Assembly (NCBI GenBank): GCA_002344135.1
Contig: DDTO01000004.1
Coordinates: 810,785-874,784, forward strand
Length of the DNA: 64,000 nt
Reading direction: 5' to 3'
Origin: Chthonomonas sp. UBA2362
Lineage (GTDB): Bacteria; Armatimonadota; Fimbriimonadia; Fimbriimonadales; Fimbriimonadaceae
Shown here in pieces: positions 34,441-43,125 of the stretch. The position numbers were made by a program, and so were the translations under genes. Position 1 is the stretch's first letter, and each line of letters starts with the position of its first letter. Under the pieces are notes generated by a model. The model was given only the letters and a program-made list of their open reading frames with translations. It searched no databases and had not been told where the DNA came from.

Positions 34441-37400
34441 TTAGTCGCCGATGTCGCCGAAGTTCGAGCTCATGATCGCGAAGTCTCCGATGTCCACGCA
34501 GCCGTCGCCGTTGAGGTCGGCGTTGGGCTGGAACCCCGGATCGCCCTCGCACTTGTTGAACGACGCCGAGATCATGGCGAAGTCACCGATCGAGACCTCG
34601 TTATCGCCGTCGCTGTCGCCGTTGACGAGGGTGACGGCAAGCCCGCTCGCGCCGGAGTCGCCGACCTGGATGGTCGTGAGCTTTCGCAGCCAGTGGGATC
34701 CCTTGACGAGGACTTCGACCTGGCCATACAGGCCGACGACCGTCGAGAACGAGCCGCCCGCGCCGAGAACGACCCATTCGGTGTCGAGAATCTCCTCGCT
34801 GCCCGGATACCTGAACTCCATGAACACCAGCCGACCGGCTTCGTCGGGCTCGAATTCGCCGAGGGTTACGGTCCCGCTGAGCGGCCGAAGCGCCATAGGA
34901 TTGCGGACGAACATCTCCTCCGCCTCTCCGGCGCTGATCTCTACGGCGCTGTAGCCGGAAACGGTGATCGGTACCGTAGGTTCGGCCAAGATCGCGACGC
35001 GGTCGCCGAGGAAGGGAGTCCCCGACACCTTGATCGGCTGGATCGCGGCCATCTCGAGAACGAAGCAAGGCGGCTGTCGGCCCTTCTCGCAAATCAAGGG
35101 CATCTCGAGCAGACTCACCGCATGGGGCGGCAGACCCGTCTGGTCGGTCAGGACCTGGCCCTGACGGTATACGATGACCCTCGTCGTGGGAGAGGATACG
35201 GAGGAGTAGTCGGCCGTTACTTCCCAATCGCCGGACGCCTTCTCGATTCTGAGAGTGCCGACGGGCGAGTTCGGTGTCCCGTTCAGGGTGCCGAAGGCTT
35301 GGAACCTGTTCGGGCACCAGCCACGGATCCATTGCGGTTCGTCGAGGGCGAACCGGAAGCCAGTAGAGTTGGGCAGGTCGATCAGCAATCCATCGGACTC
35401 TGCGTCGACGAGACTGTTCACGATGATGCCGCCCTCGACCGACGAAAGGACGCTTCCACCGAGGGCAGAGATGGCCAGATTGCCGGGAAGGTAGCCTCTA
35501 AAATTCGAGAGCTCGATGGTCGGGTTGCCCTGCCCATAAAGTTCAAGATGTGAGACGTTTTCTACATTGACCGCGGGGTTACGCGCCGAAACGACGACCG
35601 TCGCGACGTTGTTGACGTTGGTTCCACCAACCACTACCGACGTGGGCTCGACATGGAGGAAGAACTCCTCTTTGTCCGGCCGGCTGTTCTCGCACCAAGC
35701 AGTGATAACCGTATTCGCTGGTGAGGTGAACGACAGAAGGCTGTTCGGCGGCCTCGCTTGATCGAGCAGGAGCGCGCCTGCTTGGTTGTAAAGAAGCACT
35801 CGCACTTGCGATGGGCTGATGCTGGAGAAGTCGCCGGAAATCGCGGCCGCGCTCATGCCTCCCGCGATGTTGAGTCGCGCGATCTGCTGGCCTGCCTGCC
35901 CGTTGATCCGACCAAGCGCTGTCAGGGCCAAGAGGTTTGTCAGATCGTCAATGGCGGGACCCTCGGCGAACACGAATTGTCCGCCACTCGATGACCCGAG
36001 ATCACCCAGGACTGTGCCAGGTCCCCCTTGAAAGTCGACGAGGAGGTTTCCTGCGGCATTGAAGTCCAAGTCGATGGGACCTATCGTGTCCCACCAATAG
36101 CCGCGCCAACACGGATTGCAGTTCCACAGCTTGAGCCGGGCGTAGTCGGCGCCGGTGAACCAGTTCGTTCGGAAGTCGAGGCGCCCCGTATCGTTGATCG
36201 CCATCAGCACGTTGGCGTCGAGTTTTACGTCGATGTTTTGAAGGCCAGCCGTACCCCAGGTCGTACCGGTGAGGGCGCCGAGACCGGCGGTGTAGGCCCA
36301 CGTGTTGCTCGGGGTCAACCCGAGGCGTAGTTGGTCGGCGTTGGCGATCGCCCCGGCAGTCGGGTTCGCTCGCATCGGCGAGAAGAACGTGCCCTTGAAG
36401 TTTTTGCAGGGTCCGCTCGGCAAGTTCATGAACGAAGCGCCGAAGAATTGGTCGAACGGGAACTTGTCGAACTTGATCGGGGTCGCGGGAAGCCACGGCA
36501 GAAGCTGGGGGCTGACCGGCGTGTAGTCGCCTCCCCACGCCCAGGCGTCCTTGAAGCCGACTTGATAAGTTCTCGGGCAGTCGGGGACCACGGCAAGGTC
36601 GTCGACCCACGAGGTGCCACCGAGGTCTCCGCCGTAAACATTGATCGTATGGATCTGAAGCAGGCTTTGCGTGATGTTCGGCCGCCAGCGGACCTTCGCG
36701 ATCAATGTGCCGTCGTAGTAGACCTCTTGGCGGTCGTTGGTGAGGTCGATGAAGGCGCAGACGTTGACCCATTGATTCGTCTTGGTCGTGATCGGCGCGC
36801 TGATGAAGTCGCCCGTTTCAGTCCCTTGGATTCCGACCGGAACGAACACGACGTTCGTCGCGTTGGCCCCGACCTGCATGCTGAAGGCGAAGGGCTGCGT
36901 GTGCGGATTGTTCATCAGCATGAAGTAGGAACGCTGGACCGGATCGCTGTTCGAAGGTACCCACCACATTCCGCTGAAAACGTACTTTCCGTTCGAGATG
37001 CACTTAAAATCTCGCATGAGGTCGGTCGTGGTGTGCAGGAACAGGCCACGGCTGGGTGAACAGTAGAGGTCTTGGATCAGTCCCGCTTCGTTGGGAAATC
37101 CTTCTGCGAGGTACCAGCCGCGAGTTGCGTTCTGATGAGGGCTCGTGTTGAAGGCGTATGCCCAGTCGGGGAACGGCTCGCACCATCCTCGGCCCGGAGG
37201 ACATCCGAAGCAGTGATTGTCGATGTTCACTGCACCTTGGCCGTTGAGGTCCTGGAATCGAACTTCCTTAATGCATCGCGCATCGCCGAACCCAAAGAAG
37301 TATGGGGTTTGCGCTCCGGTAAACGTGAACGGTACGTTCACAATGGTGCCGTCGGCTAGCGTGATTCGCGCGTTGAGATTGCCGCCGAACCCTGGAAAGG

Positions 37401-37809
37401 CGTAGAAGTCCATCCCAAAGGCTCGTACCGGCACGCGATAGGTGATCGTCATCCCGGCCGAGTTGCTTGCCCAGAGGCGCTTCGTGGGTCCGCCCCCGTG
37501 CCCTGCGTTGAGAAAGGTCACCGCCCCGGCAAGCGGGGGCCCTGGTCGATACTCGACCATCGGCTGAACGAGGCCTGTTTGAGCAGGCGATCCACCACTG
37601 GTGAACTCGTTCAGGAGGAGTCCCACACCATGTTGGTTCCCGGTGAATGTCACCTTTTCGAAGTCGTCGCAACGGCCGTTGCTGAGCAGGATCCTGTTCA
37701 GCTGCTTTCGTGTCGACAGCTGCACCGCCTCCGCGCTCCCGGCGACGCCCAAGGCGACAGCCAAGACAGGCAGGACTCGAAGTGATTTGAGCGCATCGAT
37801 GAGTCTCAT
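34441..37809 (-). CDS. Large secreted protein with dockerin-like C-terminus
   Basis: The 1122-residue protein starts at ATG 37809 after GGAGG, with signal peptide MRLIDALKSLRVLPVLAVAL ending near GSAEA. An N-terminal jelly-roll-like domain (MTITYRVPVRAFGMDFYAFP) is followed by a Cys-containing region and a laminin-G/concanavalin-like part (QWVNVCAFIDLTNDRQEVYY). Several beta domains follow. The C-terminal module has KGSHWLR and two calcium loops, DSDGDNEVSIGDF and DLNGDGCVDIGDF. Each loop sits beside a Ser-rich helix as in dockerin repeats. No catalytic motif is recognised. It probably is a surface adhesin or structural protein. Confidence 0.8.
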   Translation of the reverse strand: MRLIDALKSLRVLPVLAVALGVAGSAEAVQLSTRKQLNRILLSNGRCDDFEKVTFTGNQHGVGLLLNEFTSGGSPAQTGLVQPMVEYRPGPPLAGAVTFLNAGHGGGPTKRLWASNSAGMTITYRVPVRAFGMDFYAFPGFGGNLNARITLADGTIVNVPFTFTGAQTPYFFGFGDARCIKEVRFQDLNGQGAVNIDNHCFGCPPGRGWCEPFPDWAYAFNTSPHQNATRGWYLAEGFPNEAGLIQDLYCSPSRGLFLHTTTDLMRDFKCISNGKYVFSGMWWVPSNSDPVQRSYFMLMNNPHTQPFAFSMQVGANATNVVFVPVGIQGTETGDFISAPITTKTNQWVNVCAFIDLTNDRQEVYYDGTLIAKVRWRPNITQSLLQIHTINVYGGDLGGTSWVDDLAVVPDCPRTYQVGFKDAWAWGGDYTPVSPQLLPWLPATPIKFDKFPFDQFFGASFMNLPSGPCKNFKGTFFSPMRANPTAGAIANADQLRLGLTPSNTWAYTAGLGALTGTTWGTAGLQNIDVKLDANVLMAINDTGRLDFRTNWFTGADYARLKLWNCNPCWRGYWWDTIGPIDLDFNAAGNLLVDFQGGPGTVLGDLGSSSGGQFVFAEGPAIDDLTNLLALTALGRINGQAGQQIARLNIAGGMSAAAISGDFSSISPSQVRVLLYNQAGALLLDQARPPNSLLSFTSPANTVITAWCENSRPDKEEFFLHVEPTSVVVGGTNVNNVATVVVSARNPAVNVENVSHLELYGQGNPTIELSNFRGYLPGNLAISALGGSVLSSVEGGIIVNSLVDAESDGLLIDLPNSTGFRFALDEPQWIRGWCPNRFQAFGTLNGTPNSPVGTLRIEKASGDWEVTADYSSVSSPTTRVIVYRQGQVLTDQTGLPPHAVSLLEMPLICEKGRQPPCFVLEMAAIQPIKVSGTPFLGDRVAILAEPTVPITVSGYSAVEISAGEAEEMFVRNPMALRPLSGTVTLGEFEPDEAGRLVFMEFRYPGSEEILDTEWVVLGAGGSFSTVVGLYGQVEVLVKGSHWLRKLTTIQVGDSGASGLAVTLVNGDSDGDNEVSIGDFAMISASFNKCEGDPGFQPNADLNGDGCVDIGDFAIMSSNFGDIGD

Positions 37810-38147
37810 GATTTCCTCCAAATGGCGCTCCCCGGCAAGTGGCACAGCTCGCGCAAGTACCAGTGTACGAGAGGTTCGTGACGTAATCGTGACGAAGGCG
37901 CCACAAAGCCCTCCGCTTCCTCAAAACTCCTGACGACGTCACGCTGCCCGCCTGTTCAGGGCCGCCGGTGGGACGCGGCAGACAGCGGGGGATCTTATCG
38001 ACGACCCGGATGTGTGAGCGTAGGTACCCTGGTGAAATTGCGAACTTTTTCCATGGATCGCGCCTGAGTTCGAGTTTTCTCTGATATCATCCAGTTAGCG
38101 CAGGAATCTGATGTTGCCTGTGCTCCCATAAGGAGGGCTTAATTTTC
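37810..38147. other. 338-base divergent intergenic region
   Basis: It separates two secreted-protein genes read outward. The left edge carries the GGAGG site of the minus-strand gene. The right edge carries AAGGAGG (about 38130-38137) for the PEP-CTERM gene. Apart from a possible -10 element at 38085 I see no gene or RNA here. Confidence 0.55.
38085..38090 (+). promoter_or_regulatory. -10 element TATCAT of the PEP-CTERM gene
   Basis: TATCAT lies 57 bases before ATG 38148. Only a weak -35 (CTGAGT at 38064) is visible. The gene therefore has a leader of about 50 bases with a good Shine-Dalgarno site. Confidence 0.35.
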
Positions 38148-38828
38148 ATGAATCGATTTCTTTGCTTCGCTTTCATGCTGTCCGTCGTAGGACCAGCCTC
38201 GGCACAGTACGTCCTCGATGACGGCACTCAGGAGAACGCGGTCGGTATCGGCGGCGTCGACGTTTTCGACATCATGTGGACGAACTCTTTCGTCACCATT
38301 GCTGGCTGCGAGGTCATTACCAGCATCGACGTCGTGACCGGCTTCGCCGGCGGCAACATTTCGAACGGCCGCCCGATCACGTTGTTCATCGGCCTCGATG
38401 CGAATCTCGATGGCATCCTCGACCAGGGTGGCGTCGTGAGCCAACTCAATTCTAGTGTCGCACTGGCGAATACGTCGACTTTCGCGACGTACGACGTCCC
38501 GGATTGGACTTTCAATGTCGGCGACGGCTTTGTGATCGGCGCGCTTTGGACGGGGACACCGACCGAGCGCTTCGTCGCTGGGTTCGATACGACGGCCCCG
38601 CACTTCGCGGGTCGGAGCTACGCCGGATTCACGATCGGCAGTTCGATCGATCCGAATAACATCAATGCGATCCCCGCCGGAAATCGCGGATTCATCGAAG
38701 GCTTCGGTCTCGTCGGCAACTGGATGCTCCGAGCCAACTGCGAGCCGGTGCCGGAGCCCGGCACTCTGGCCGCTTTGGGTATGGGCGCCCTCGCCCTTCT
38801 TCGCCGCCGCGCCAAGAAGTCGCAGTAG
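38148..38828 (+). CDS. PEP-CTERM sorting-signal protein
   Basis: The 226-residue protein has a signal peptide (MNRFLCFAFMLSVVGPASA), a beta-rich body (YVLDDGTQENAVGIGG), and a tripartite C-terminal sorting signal: VPEPGTLAALGMGALALLRR followed by a basic RAKKSQ end. Such tails are cut and processed by an exosortase, which is not encoded in this window. The body is similar to secreted proteins of unknown role in Armatimonadota and Planctomycetes. A strong AAGGAGG ribosome site precedes the ATG. Confidence 0.88.
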   Translation: MNRFLCFAFMLSVVGPASAQYVLDDGTQENAVGIGGVDVFDIMWTNSFVTIAGCEVITSIDVVTGFAGGNISNGRPITLFIGLDANLDGILDQGGVVSQLNSSVALANTSTFATYDVPDWTFNVGDGFVIGALWTGTPTERFVAGFDTTAPHFAGRSYAGFTIGSSIDPNNINAIPAGNRGFIEGFGLVGNWMLRANCEPVPEPGTLAALGMGALALLRRRAKKSQ

Positions 38829-38846
38829 TCTTCGGCCCGAAACAAG

Positions 38847-38887
38847 ACCTGGCCAGGCCGTAAGAACGGCTTGGCCAGGTTTGTTTG
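38847..38887 (+). terminator. Intrinsic terminator of the PEP-CTERM gene
   Basis: ACCTGGCCA and TGGCCAGGT, with an inner GCCG/CGGC stem, form a hairpin at 38847-38880, followed by TTTGTTT. It lies 19 bases after the stop. Confidence 0.82.
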
Positions 38888-38927
38888 TCGCGAGGGCATG
38901 AGAAATGGCGCGCCCGAGGCGATCAAA

Positions 38928-39827
38928 ATGGGACGAGTGACTCGGATCATCGAAGTCGGACCTCGCGACGGGCTGCAGAACGAACCTATTCCGATTCCGA
39001 CCCAGGCCAAGCTTGAGTTCATTCGCGAGCTTCTCGCCGCTGGGCTCAGGGAGATCGAGGCGACCTCGTTCGTCTCGCCCAAATGGGTGCCGCAGCTGGG
39101 AGATGCCGCCGAGCTCTGGCCGCAACTGCCTTCGGGGGGTCTTTACTCCGCGCTGGTTCCGAACCAGAAAGGCCTCGAACGCGCCCTCGAATGTGGAGTC
39201 GAACGGATCGCGTTGTTTACGGCAGCCAGCGACGCCTTCACGCAGAAGAACATCAACATGAGCGTCGCCGAATCGCTGGAGGTCTTCTCCGAAGTCGCCT
39301 CCGCATTCCGCACGGCCCTGCCAAAGGGTTGGATCCGTGGGTATGTGAGCACGGCGTTCGAATGCCCGTATGCCGGCCCCGTCGAGCCGCGCCGGGTGGT
39401 CGAAGTCGCGCAGCGGCTTATCGAAATCGGGGTGGATGAGATCAGTGTCGGCGACACGATCGGAGTGGCGGTGCCGAAGGAGGTCGAACGCCTCACCTCT
39501 CTGCTCATGTCGGAGATTCCCGCCGAGCGGCTGGCCTACCACTTCCACGATACTCGAGGAACCGCGATCGCGAACGTGGCACAAGCGATGAATCAGGGAG
39601 TTCGAGCCTTCGATTCCAGCGCGGCCGGCCTAGGCGGATGCCCCTATGCGCGCGGGGCAGGGGGGAATCTGGCGACCGAGGACCTCGTCTATTTCCTGGA
39701 GCGCTCCGGCATCCACACCGCTATAGACCTCGACCGGCTGGCGCACTCGAGTCGGGCAATTCTGGAGTCACTGGGACGCCCACCTTCGGCGAAGGCGCAG
39801 GTTGCGACGTTGACTTCTGACGACTAG
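38928..39827 (+). CDS. Hydroxymethylglutaryl-CoA lyase family protein
   Basis: The 299-residue TIM-barrel enzyme has the family motifs IIEVGPRDGLQNE, EATSFVSPKWVPQLGDA, YVSTAFECPYAGP, ISVGDTIGVAVP, YHFHDTRGTAIANV and GLGGCPYARGAGGN, the last with the active-site Cys. The reaction is cleavage of HMG-CoA to acetyl-CoA and acetoacetate, used in leucine breakdown. ATG 38928 fits the conserved N-terminus; ATG 38898 would add 10 residues. Its 3' end overlaps the convergent gene 39721-40698 by 107 bases. Confidence 0.9.
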   Translation: MGRVTRIIEVGPRDGLQNEPIPIPTQAKLEFIRELLAAGLREIEATSFVSPKWVPQLGDAAELWPQLPSGGLYSALVPNQKGLERALECGVERIALFTAASDAFTQKNINMSVAESLEVFSEVASAFRTALPKGWIRGYVSTAFECPYAGPVEPRRVVEVAQRLIEIGVDEISVGDTIGVAVPKEVERLTSLLMSEIPAERLAYHFHDTRGTAIANVAQAMNQGVRAFDSSAAGLGGCPYARGAGGNLATEDLVYFLERSGIHTAIDLDRLAHSSRAILESLGRPPSAKAQVATLTSDD

Positions 39828-40698
39828 CAAGCACGAGGCCGAGCAAAGCCATCCCGACCGCCAGCACGCCGACAATCGCCGTGGAGACCTTCTCCTGGGT
39901 GGTCAACCGAAACTCGCGCACATTGACGAGCAACACGGTCGCACCGATGGGGAGCAGCGCGGGAAGCATCGCAAGGCTCACACCACCGATCCGAACCGAC
40001 CCGAGATAGAGTACGACTACGAGATAAGCCAGCAAGACAGGAATGATGGCCACGAGGGTCTCCCGCGTCCTCATCCCGAACTTGAAGAGGGCGATGAAGA
40101 ACATCGCGAGGAAAAAGAGATCGGCCGGGCCGACGTAGGCCAGTGCCTGAACCGCCCCAACCGCTTCCTCCGGACCCGCCACCCGGGGCACGCTCATCGC
40201 GACGGCCTGGAACACCTCCGGCTTTTGCTGCACGAGCATCTTGGTGGGGCCGGTCGGCGAGAAGACGAGGAACATGTCGAAGCCCGCCAAGAAGAGCGCG
40301 ATCGGCAGCAGTAGGTTGCGATCGGTGATGCGCTGGGCGACCAACGCGCCAAGGCCCAAACACCAGAACATCAAGCCCGTCTGCGCGAAGGCAAGCAAGA
40401 CGACTGCACCGACGCCGCGCCCGCCGAGGACCTTTTCAGCCAGCAGATAGCCCCCCGCGTGAGCGATCACCCCACCGACCAGGAAGAACAGCCCGTGCAA
40501 GGCCGTCCATTGGAATCTCGCCGCCGAAAAGAGTGCGAGAATCGGCGCTGCGACGAAAACGACTGTAGCGACAAGGCTCGCCAGACCCGCCGCAGCGAGA
40601 GGCAGACTCAGGTAAGCCATCACGATCCGGAGCGCAAAGAGCACCGCCGCGACCCCGGCAAACACCCATAGTCCGCGCTCCGCCCTCGCCTGATCCAC
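39721..40698 (-). CDS. Presenilin-like intramembrane aspartyl protease candidate
   Basis: The 325-residue protein has about nine membrane helices. In the fifth, D141 lies in GFDMFLVFSPTGPTKMLVQQ, which matches the presenilin segment D-x2-x-V-x2-P-x-GP-x-x-MLV. In the sixth, D193 lies in VGPADLFFL, where presenilins have GxGD. One helix later, PAL stands at residues 246-248 (MLPALLPIG). The order D, D, one helix, PAL is the one in presenilins and signal peptide peptidases. GTG 40698 is the start, 5 bases after a CATAAT box on the minus strand. Substrate unknown. Confidence is for the family, not for activity. Confidence 0.68.
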   Translation of the reverse strand: MDQARAERGLWVFAGVAAVLFALRIVMAYLSLPLAAAGLASLVATVVFVAAPILALFSAARFQWTALHGLFFLVGGVIAHAGGYLLAEKVLGGRGVGAVVLLAFAQTGLMFWCLGLGALVAQRITDRNLLLPIALFLAGFDMFLVFSPTGPTKMLVQQKPEVFQAVAMSVPRVAGPEEAVGAVQALAYVGPADLFFLAMFFIALFKFGMRTRETLVAIIPVLLAYLVVVLYLGSVRIGGVSLAMLPALLPIGATVLLVNVREFRLTTQEKVSTAIVGVLAVGMALLGLVLASRQKSTSQPAPSPKVGVPVTPELPDSSAPAGRGL

Positions 40699-40703
40699 GG
40701 ACG

Positions 40704-40709
40704 ATTATG
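40704..40709 (-). promoter_or_regulatory. -10 element CATAAT of the presenilin-like gene
   Basis: On the minus strand CATAAT is followed by 5 bases and GTG 40698. It lies 23 bases from the divergent TATAAT at 40733, so the two promoters probably overlap. Confidence 0.45.
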
Positions 40710-40732
40710 GCCACCCTGCTGTGTGAGCTTTG

Positions 40733-40738
40733 TATAAT
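40733..40738 (+). promoter_or_regulatory. -10 element TATAAT of the thioredoxin-like gene
   Basis: A perfect TATAAT is followed by 6 bases and ATG 40745. This favours a leaderless transcript beginning at that ATG. Confidence 0.6.
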
Positions 40739-40744
40739 CCGGTC

Positions 40745-41899
40745 ATGATCGCGGCCATCGTCATCCTACTGGCGCAAGCAGCACCCGAGCCGAACGCCGA
40801 GAACTATCGGCGCTGGCTAACCTTTATCCAGCCCGACGCCAAGGAACAGGCCTACAAGGAGATCGATTGGCGGAATCAGTTTTGGCCCGCGGTTCAGGAA
40901 GCGCGCGCTTTGGGGCGGCCGATCCTCTTCTGGACGATGAACGGTCACCCGCTCGGATGTACGTGAAACAACGGCGTCCGCGGACGGCAGTTGGTCTGGT
41001 CAGACCCTGAAATCAAACGTCTCAGCAAGGACTTCGTCACCGTAGCGGACGAGGTTTACATGCTCTATCCGGAGGATCCTGGCAACCTGAACCGCGTGAA
41101 GGACCGGGCCGAGCATCAGTTCTTCAAGAAGTTCGGCGAATCGATGCCTCCCGGCGCCTGGAACCATCCCGGAACCAAACAGGGCATCTACATGATGGGC
41201 CCCGAGGCGGAATACCTCGAGGGCCGATTCGCGGCCAGCGGAGAGCCAGCCGACATCCGCGAGCGACTCAAGCGCGCTCTCGATCGCTGGGAGAGTCTGC
41301 GCCAGGAAAAGGGGTACGCGAACAAGCCTATCCCAGCCAAACCGTGGTCGCCGCCGCCGGGGGTCGAGGGCGAATTGATCTTGCGAGTTAACCTGCGCGA
41401 TCTGCCGCGCGGCGACGGCGACGAGAGCGGCAAGCGCCGACACGAACTGGCGGCCACCGGGATGTGGCGCGACTTCGTGAAGTGGGCGTGGAACGAGAAC
41501 TGGTTCGCGGCGCCGAAGGCCATGGCGTTTGTTCCCGCCGGCGAAGGCGAAGAACCGGTCGACCCGGCAATCATTCGGGCAATGGCTCGAGAAGTTCTCG
41601 TGGACAACGTGCGGGGCCAAACGCAGCCTTGGCGCGATGAAGAAGTGCTCGAAGCGACGCTGACGATGAAGCGGCTTTCAGATCGCCGCATCGAATACAA
41701 AGGTCGCGTCTCGATGAAGGCCGGTCAGCGTAGTTACGAGGCGACCATCTATGGACAAGGTCGTTGGAACGGGAAAGCGTTCGAGGAACTCGACCTCGTC
41801 GTGCTCGGCATGCGGCGCGGGCGCGGCTCGTTCAACCAGCGCGAGAACGACCTCGGCCCGGCGCCAATGGGAGTAACTCTGAGCCTTCGCCGTCAGTAG
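40745..41899 (+). CDS. Thioredoxin-like secreted protein with in-frame TGA, candidate selenoprotein
   Basis: One continuous frame of 384 residues is broken only by TGA at 40964-40966, codon 74. It reads NGHPLGCT-TGA-NNGVRGR, so selenocysteine would give C72-T73-U74. The context is that of a thioredoxin-type fold: a signal peptide (MIAAIVILLAQAAP), AVQEARALGRPILFW leading into the active site, then SDPEIKRLSKDFVTVADEVY. SECIS-like hairpins follow the TGA (separate entry). The frame stays open for 310 codons after it with normal codon use. Alternatives are a fresh nonsense mutation or a sequencing error. No sel genes are in the window. The 3' end overlaps hutI by 7 bases. Confidence 0.72.
40983..41006 (+). 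promoter_or_regulatory. SECIS-like hairpins downstream of the in-frame TGA
   Basis: GAC-GG-CAG-TTGGT-CTG-GTC (40983-41001) can fold with a 2-base bulge and a TTGGT loop 24 bases after the TGA. An alternative hairpin GGTCT-GGTC-AGACC (40993-41006) has a GGTC loop 31 bases after it. Bacterial SECIS elements need a stem-loop with a G/U-bearing loop at about this distance. Confidence 0.5.
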
Positions 41900-43125
41900 C
41901 GGACTCCGCCGATCCAAGTCTCGCGGACGAGGTTCGTGCCGAACCAGTAGGGGACCTCACGCGGATCGTTGGCGTCGAAGACGACGAAATCGGCTCGCTT
42001 TCCCGGTTCGAGGCTGCCCCGATCGTGGCTCCGCCCGAGGGAATGGGCGGCATTGATCGTACAGGCGACGATCGCCTCCTCCGGCGTCATCGCCATGTAT
42101 CGGCAGGCGAGCGCCATCACCATCGGCAGGGAGACCGTCGGCGACGATCCTGGGTTGAAATCGGTCGCTAGCACGACCGCCAGTCCGGCGTCGATCATCG
42201 CCCTCGCGTCGGGATAGTGCGAGAGACCGAGGCCGAGGACCGAGCCCGGCAGAAGGACCGGTTGCACATCCGCGTCGGCCAATGCGGCGATTCCCGCCGC
42301 TCCCGTCTGCTCTAAATGATCTGCCGTCGTCGCCCCCAACCGTGCCGCGATTTGGGCCGCACCGCTGCAAGTGAGTTGGTCGGCGTGCAGCCTGAGCCCA
42401 AGCCCAGCAGCCTTCGCGGCGTCGAGAACGAACTCGACGGTATCCGCGTCGAAGTACCCCGGCTCGAGGAAGGCATCTGCATACTGGGCTAGGCCCTCTC
42501 GGACCACCACCGGAAGCGTTTCACGCACGACTTCCTCTGCGTAGCTGGATTGCGTCTGCCCGGCGGGAACGGCGTGGAGTGCGAGGTAAGTTGGCACTAG
42601 GTCGATCCGCCCTTCGGAGGCGAGCCGACGGATGACTCGAAGCATCTTCAGTTCTGTCTCGTGATCGAGCCCATAGCCGGACTTGGCTTCGACAGTGGTC
42701 GTGCCGTGGGAAATGAACCAGCTAAGCCTCCGGTGGGCGCCCTCGACGAGTTCCTCTTCCGTCGCTTCACGGGTCCGTTGTACCGTCGAAAGAATGCCTC
42801 CACCTGCGGCGGCGATCTCCGAATATGAGCATCCCTGGCACCTTTGAACGAACTCGGCGACCCGCTCTCCTCCGAAGACCGGATGAGCATGGGCGTCCAC
42901 GAGACCCGGAAGCACGAGGCGTCCGCCCAGATCGACGACTTCGGTGCCGGGGTCGATCAAAGCCTCGATTTCCGCTCGCGCCCCGACGGCCGCGAGGACC
43001 TGGCCCTCGATGAGGAGTCCTCCGTCCTGGATCGACTCCACGCGGCCTAGGTCTGCGCCGCGTCGAGCCCCCGGCGCGCCGGCGAGCGTCATCAGCGGGC
43101 GACAGCCGATAACGGCGGTCTTCAC
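41893..43125 (-). CDS. hutI: Imidazolonepropionase
   Basis: The 410-residue amidohydrolase performs the third step of histidine breakdown, opening 4-imidazolone-5-propionate to N-formimino-glutamate. Visible motifs are the metal site VLPGLVDAHAHPVFGG, KSGYGLDHETELKML, RLHADQLTCSGAA, and VVLATDFNPGSSPTVSLPM, which together are specific for HutI. The length is normal. The other hut genes are not nearby. Its start overlaps the upstream gene stop by 4 bases, so the two are co-translated, and its 3' end overlaps the convergent thioredoxin-like gene by 7 bases. Confidence 0.94.
   Translation of the reverse strand: MKTAVIGCRPLMTLAGAPGARRGADLGRVESIQDGGLLIEGQVLAAVGARAEIEALIDPGTEVVDLGGRLVLPGLVDAHAHPVFGGERVAEFVQRCQGCSYSEIAAAGGGILSTVQRTREATEEELVEGAHRRLSWFISHGTTTVEAKSGYGLDHETELKMLRVIRRLASEGRIDLVPTYLALHAVPAGQTQSSYAEEVVRETLPVVVREGLAQYADAFLEPGYFDADTVEFVLDAAKAAGLGLRLHADQLTCSGAAQIAARLGATTADHLEQTGAAGIAALADADVQPVLLPGSVLGLGLSHYPDARAMIDAGLAVVLATDFNPGSSPTVSLPMVMALACRYMAMTPEEAIVACTINAAHSLGRSHDRGSLEPGKRADFVVFDANDPREVPYWFGTNLVRETWIGGVRY

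Noticed and set aside
40730..40966. Short gene ending at the TGA, with a separate gene starting at 40991
   Set aside because: The two parts are in the same frame, share one fold and are separated only by the TGA. The second part has no start codon signal (it would need TTG at 40991). Treated as one gene.
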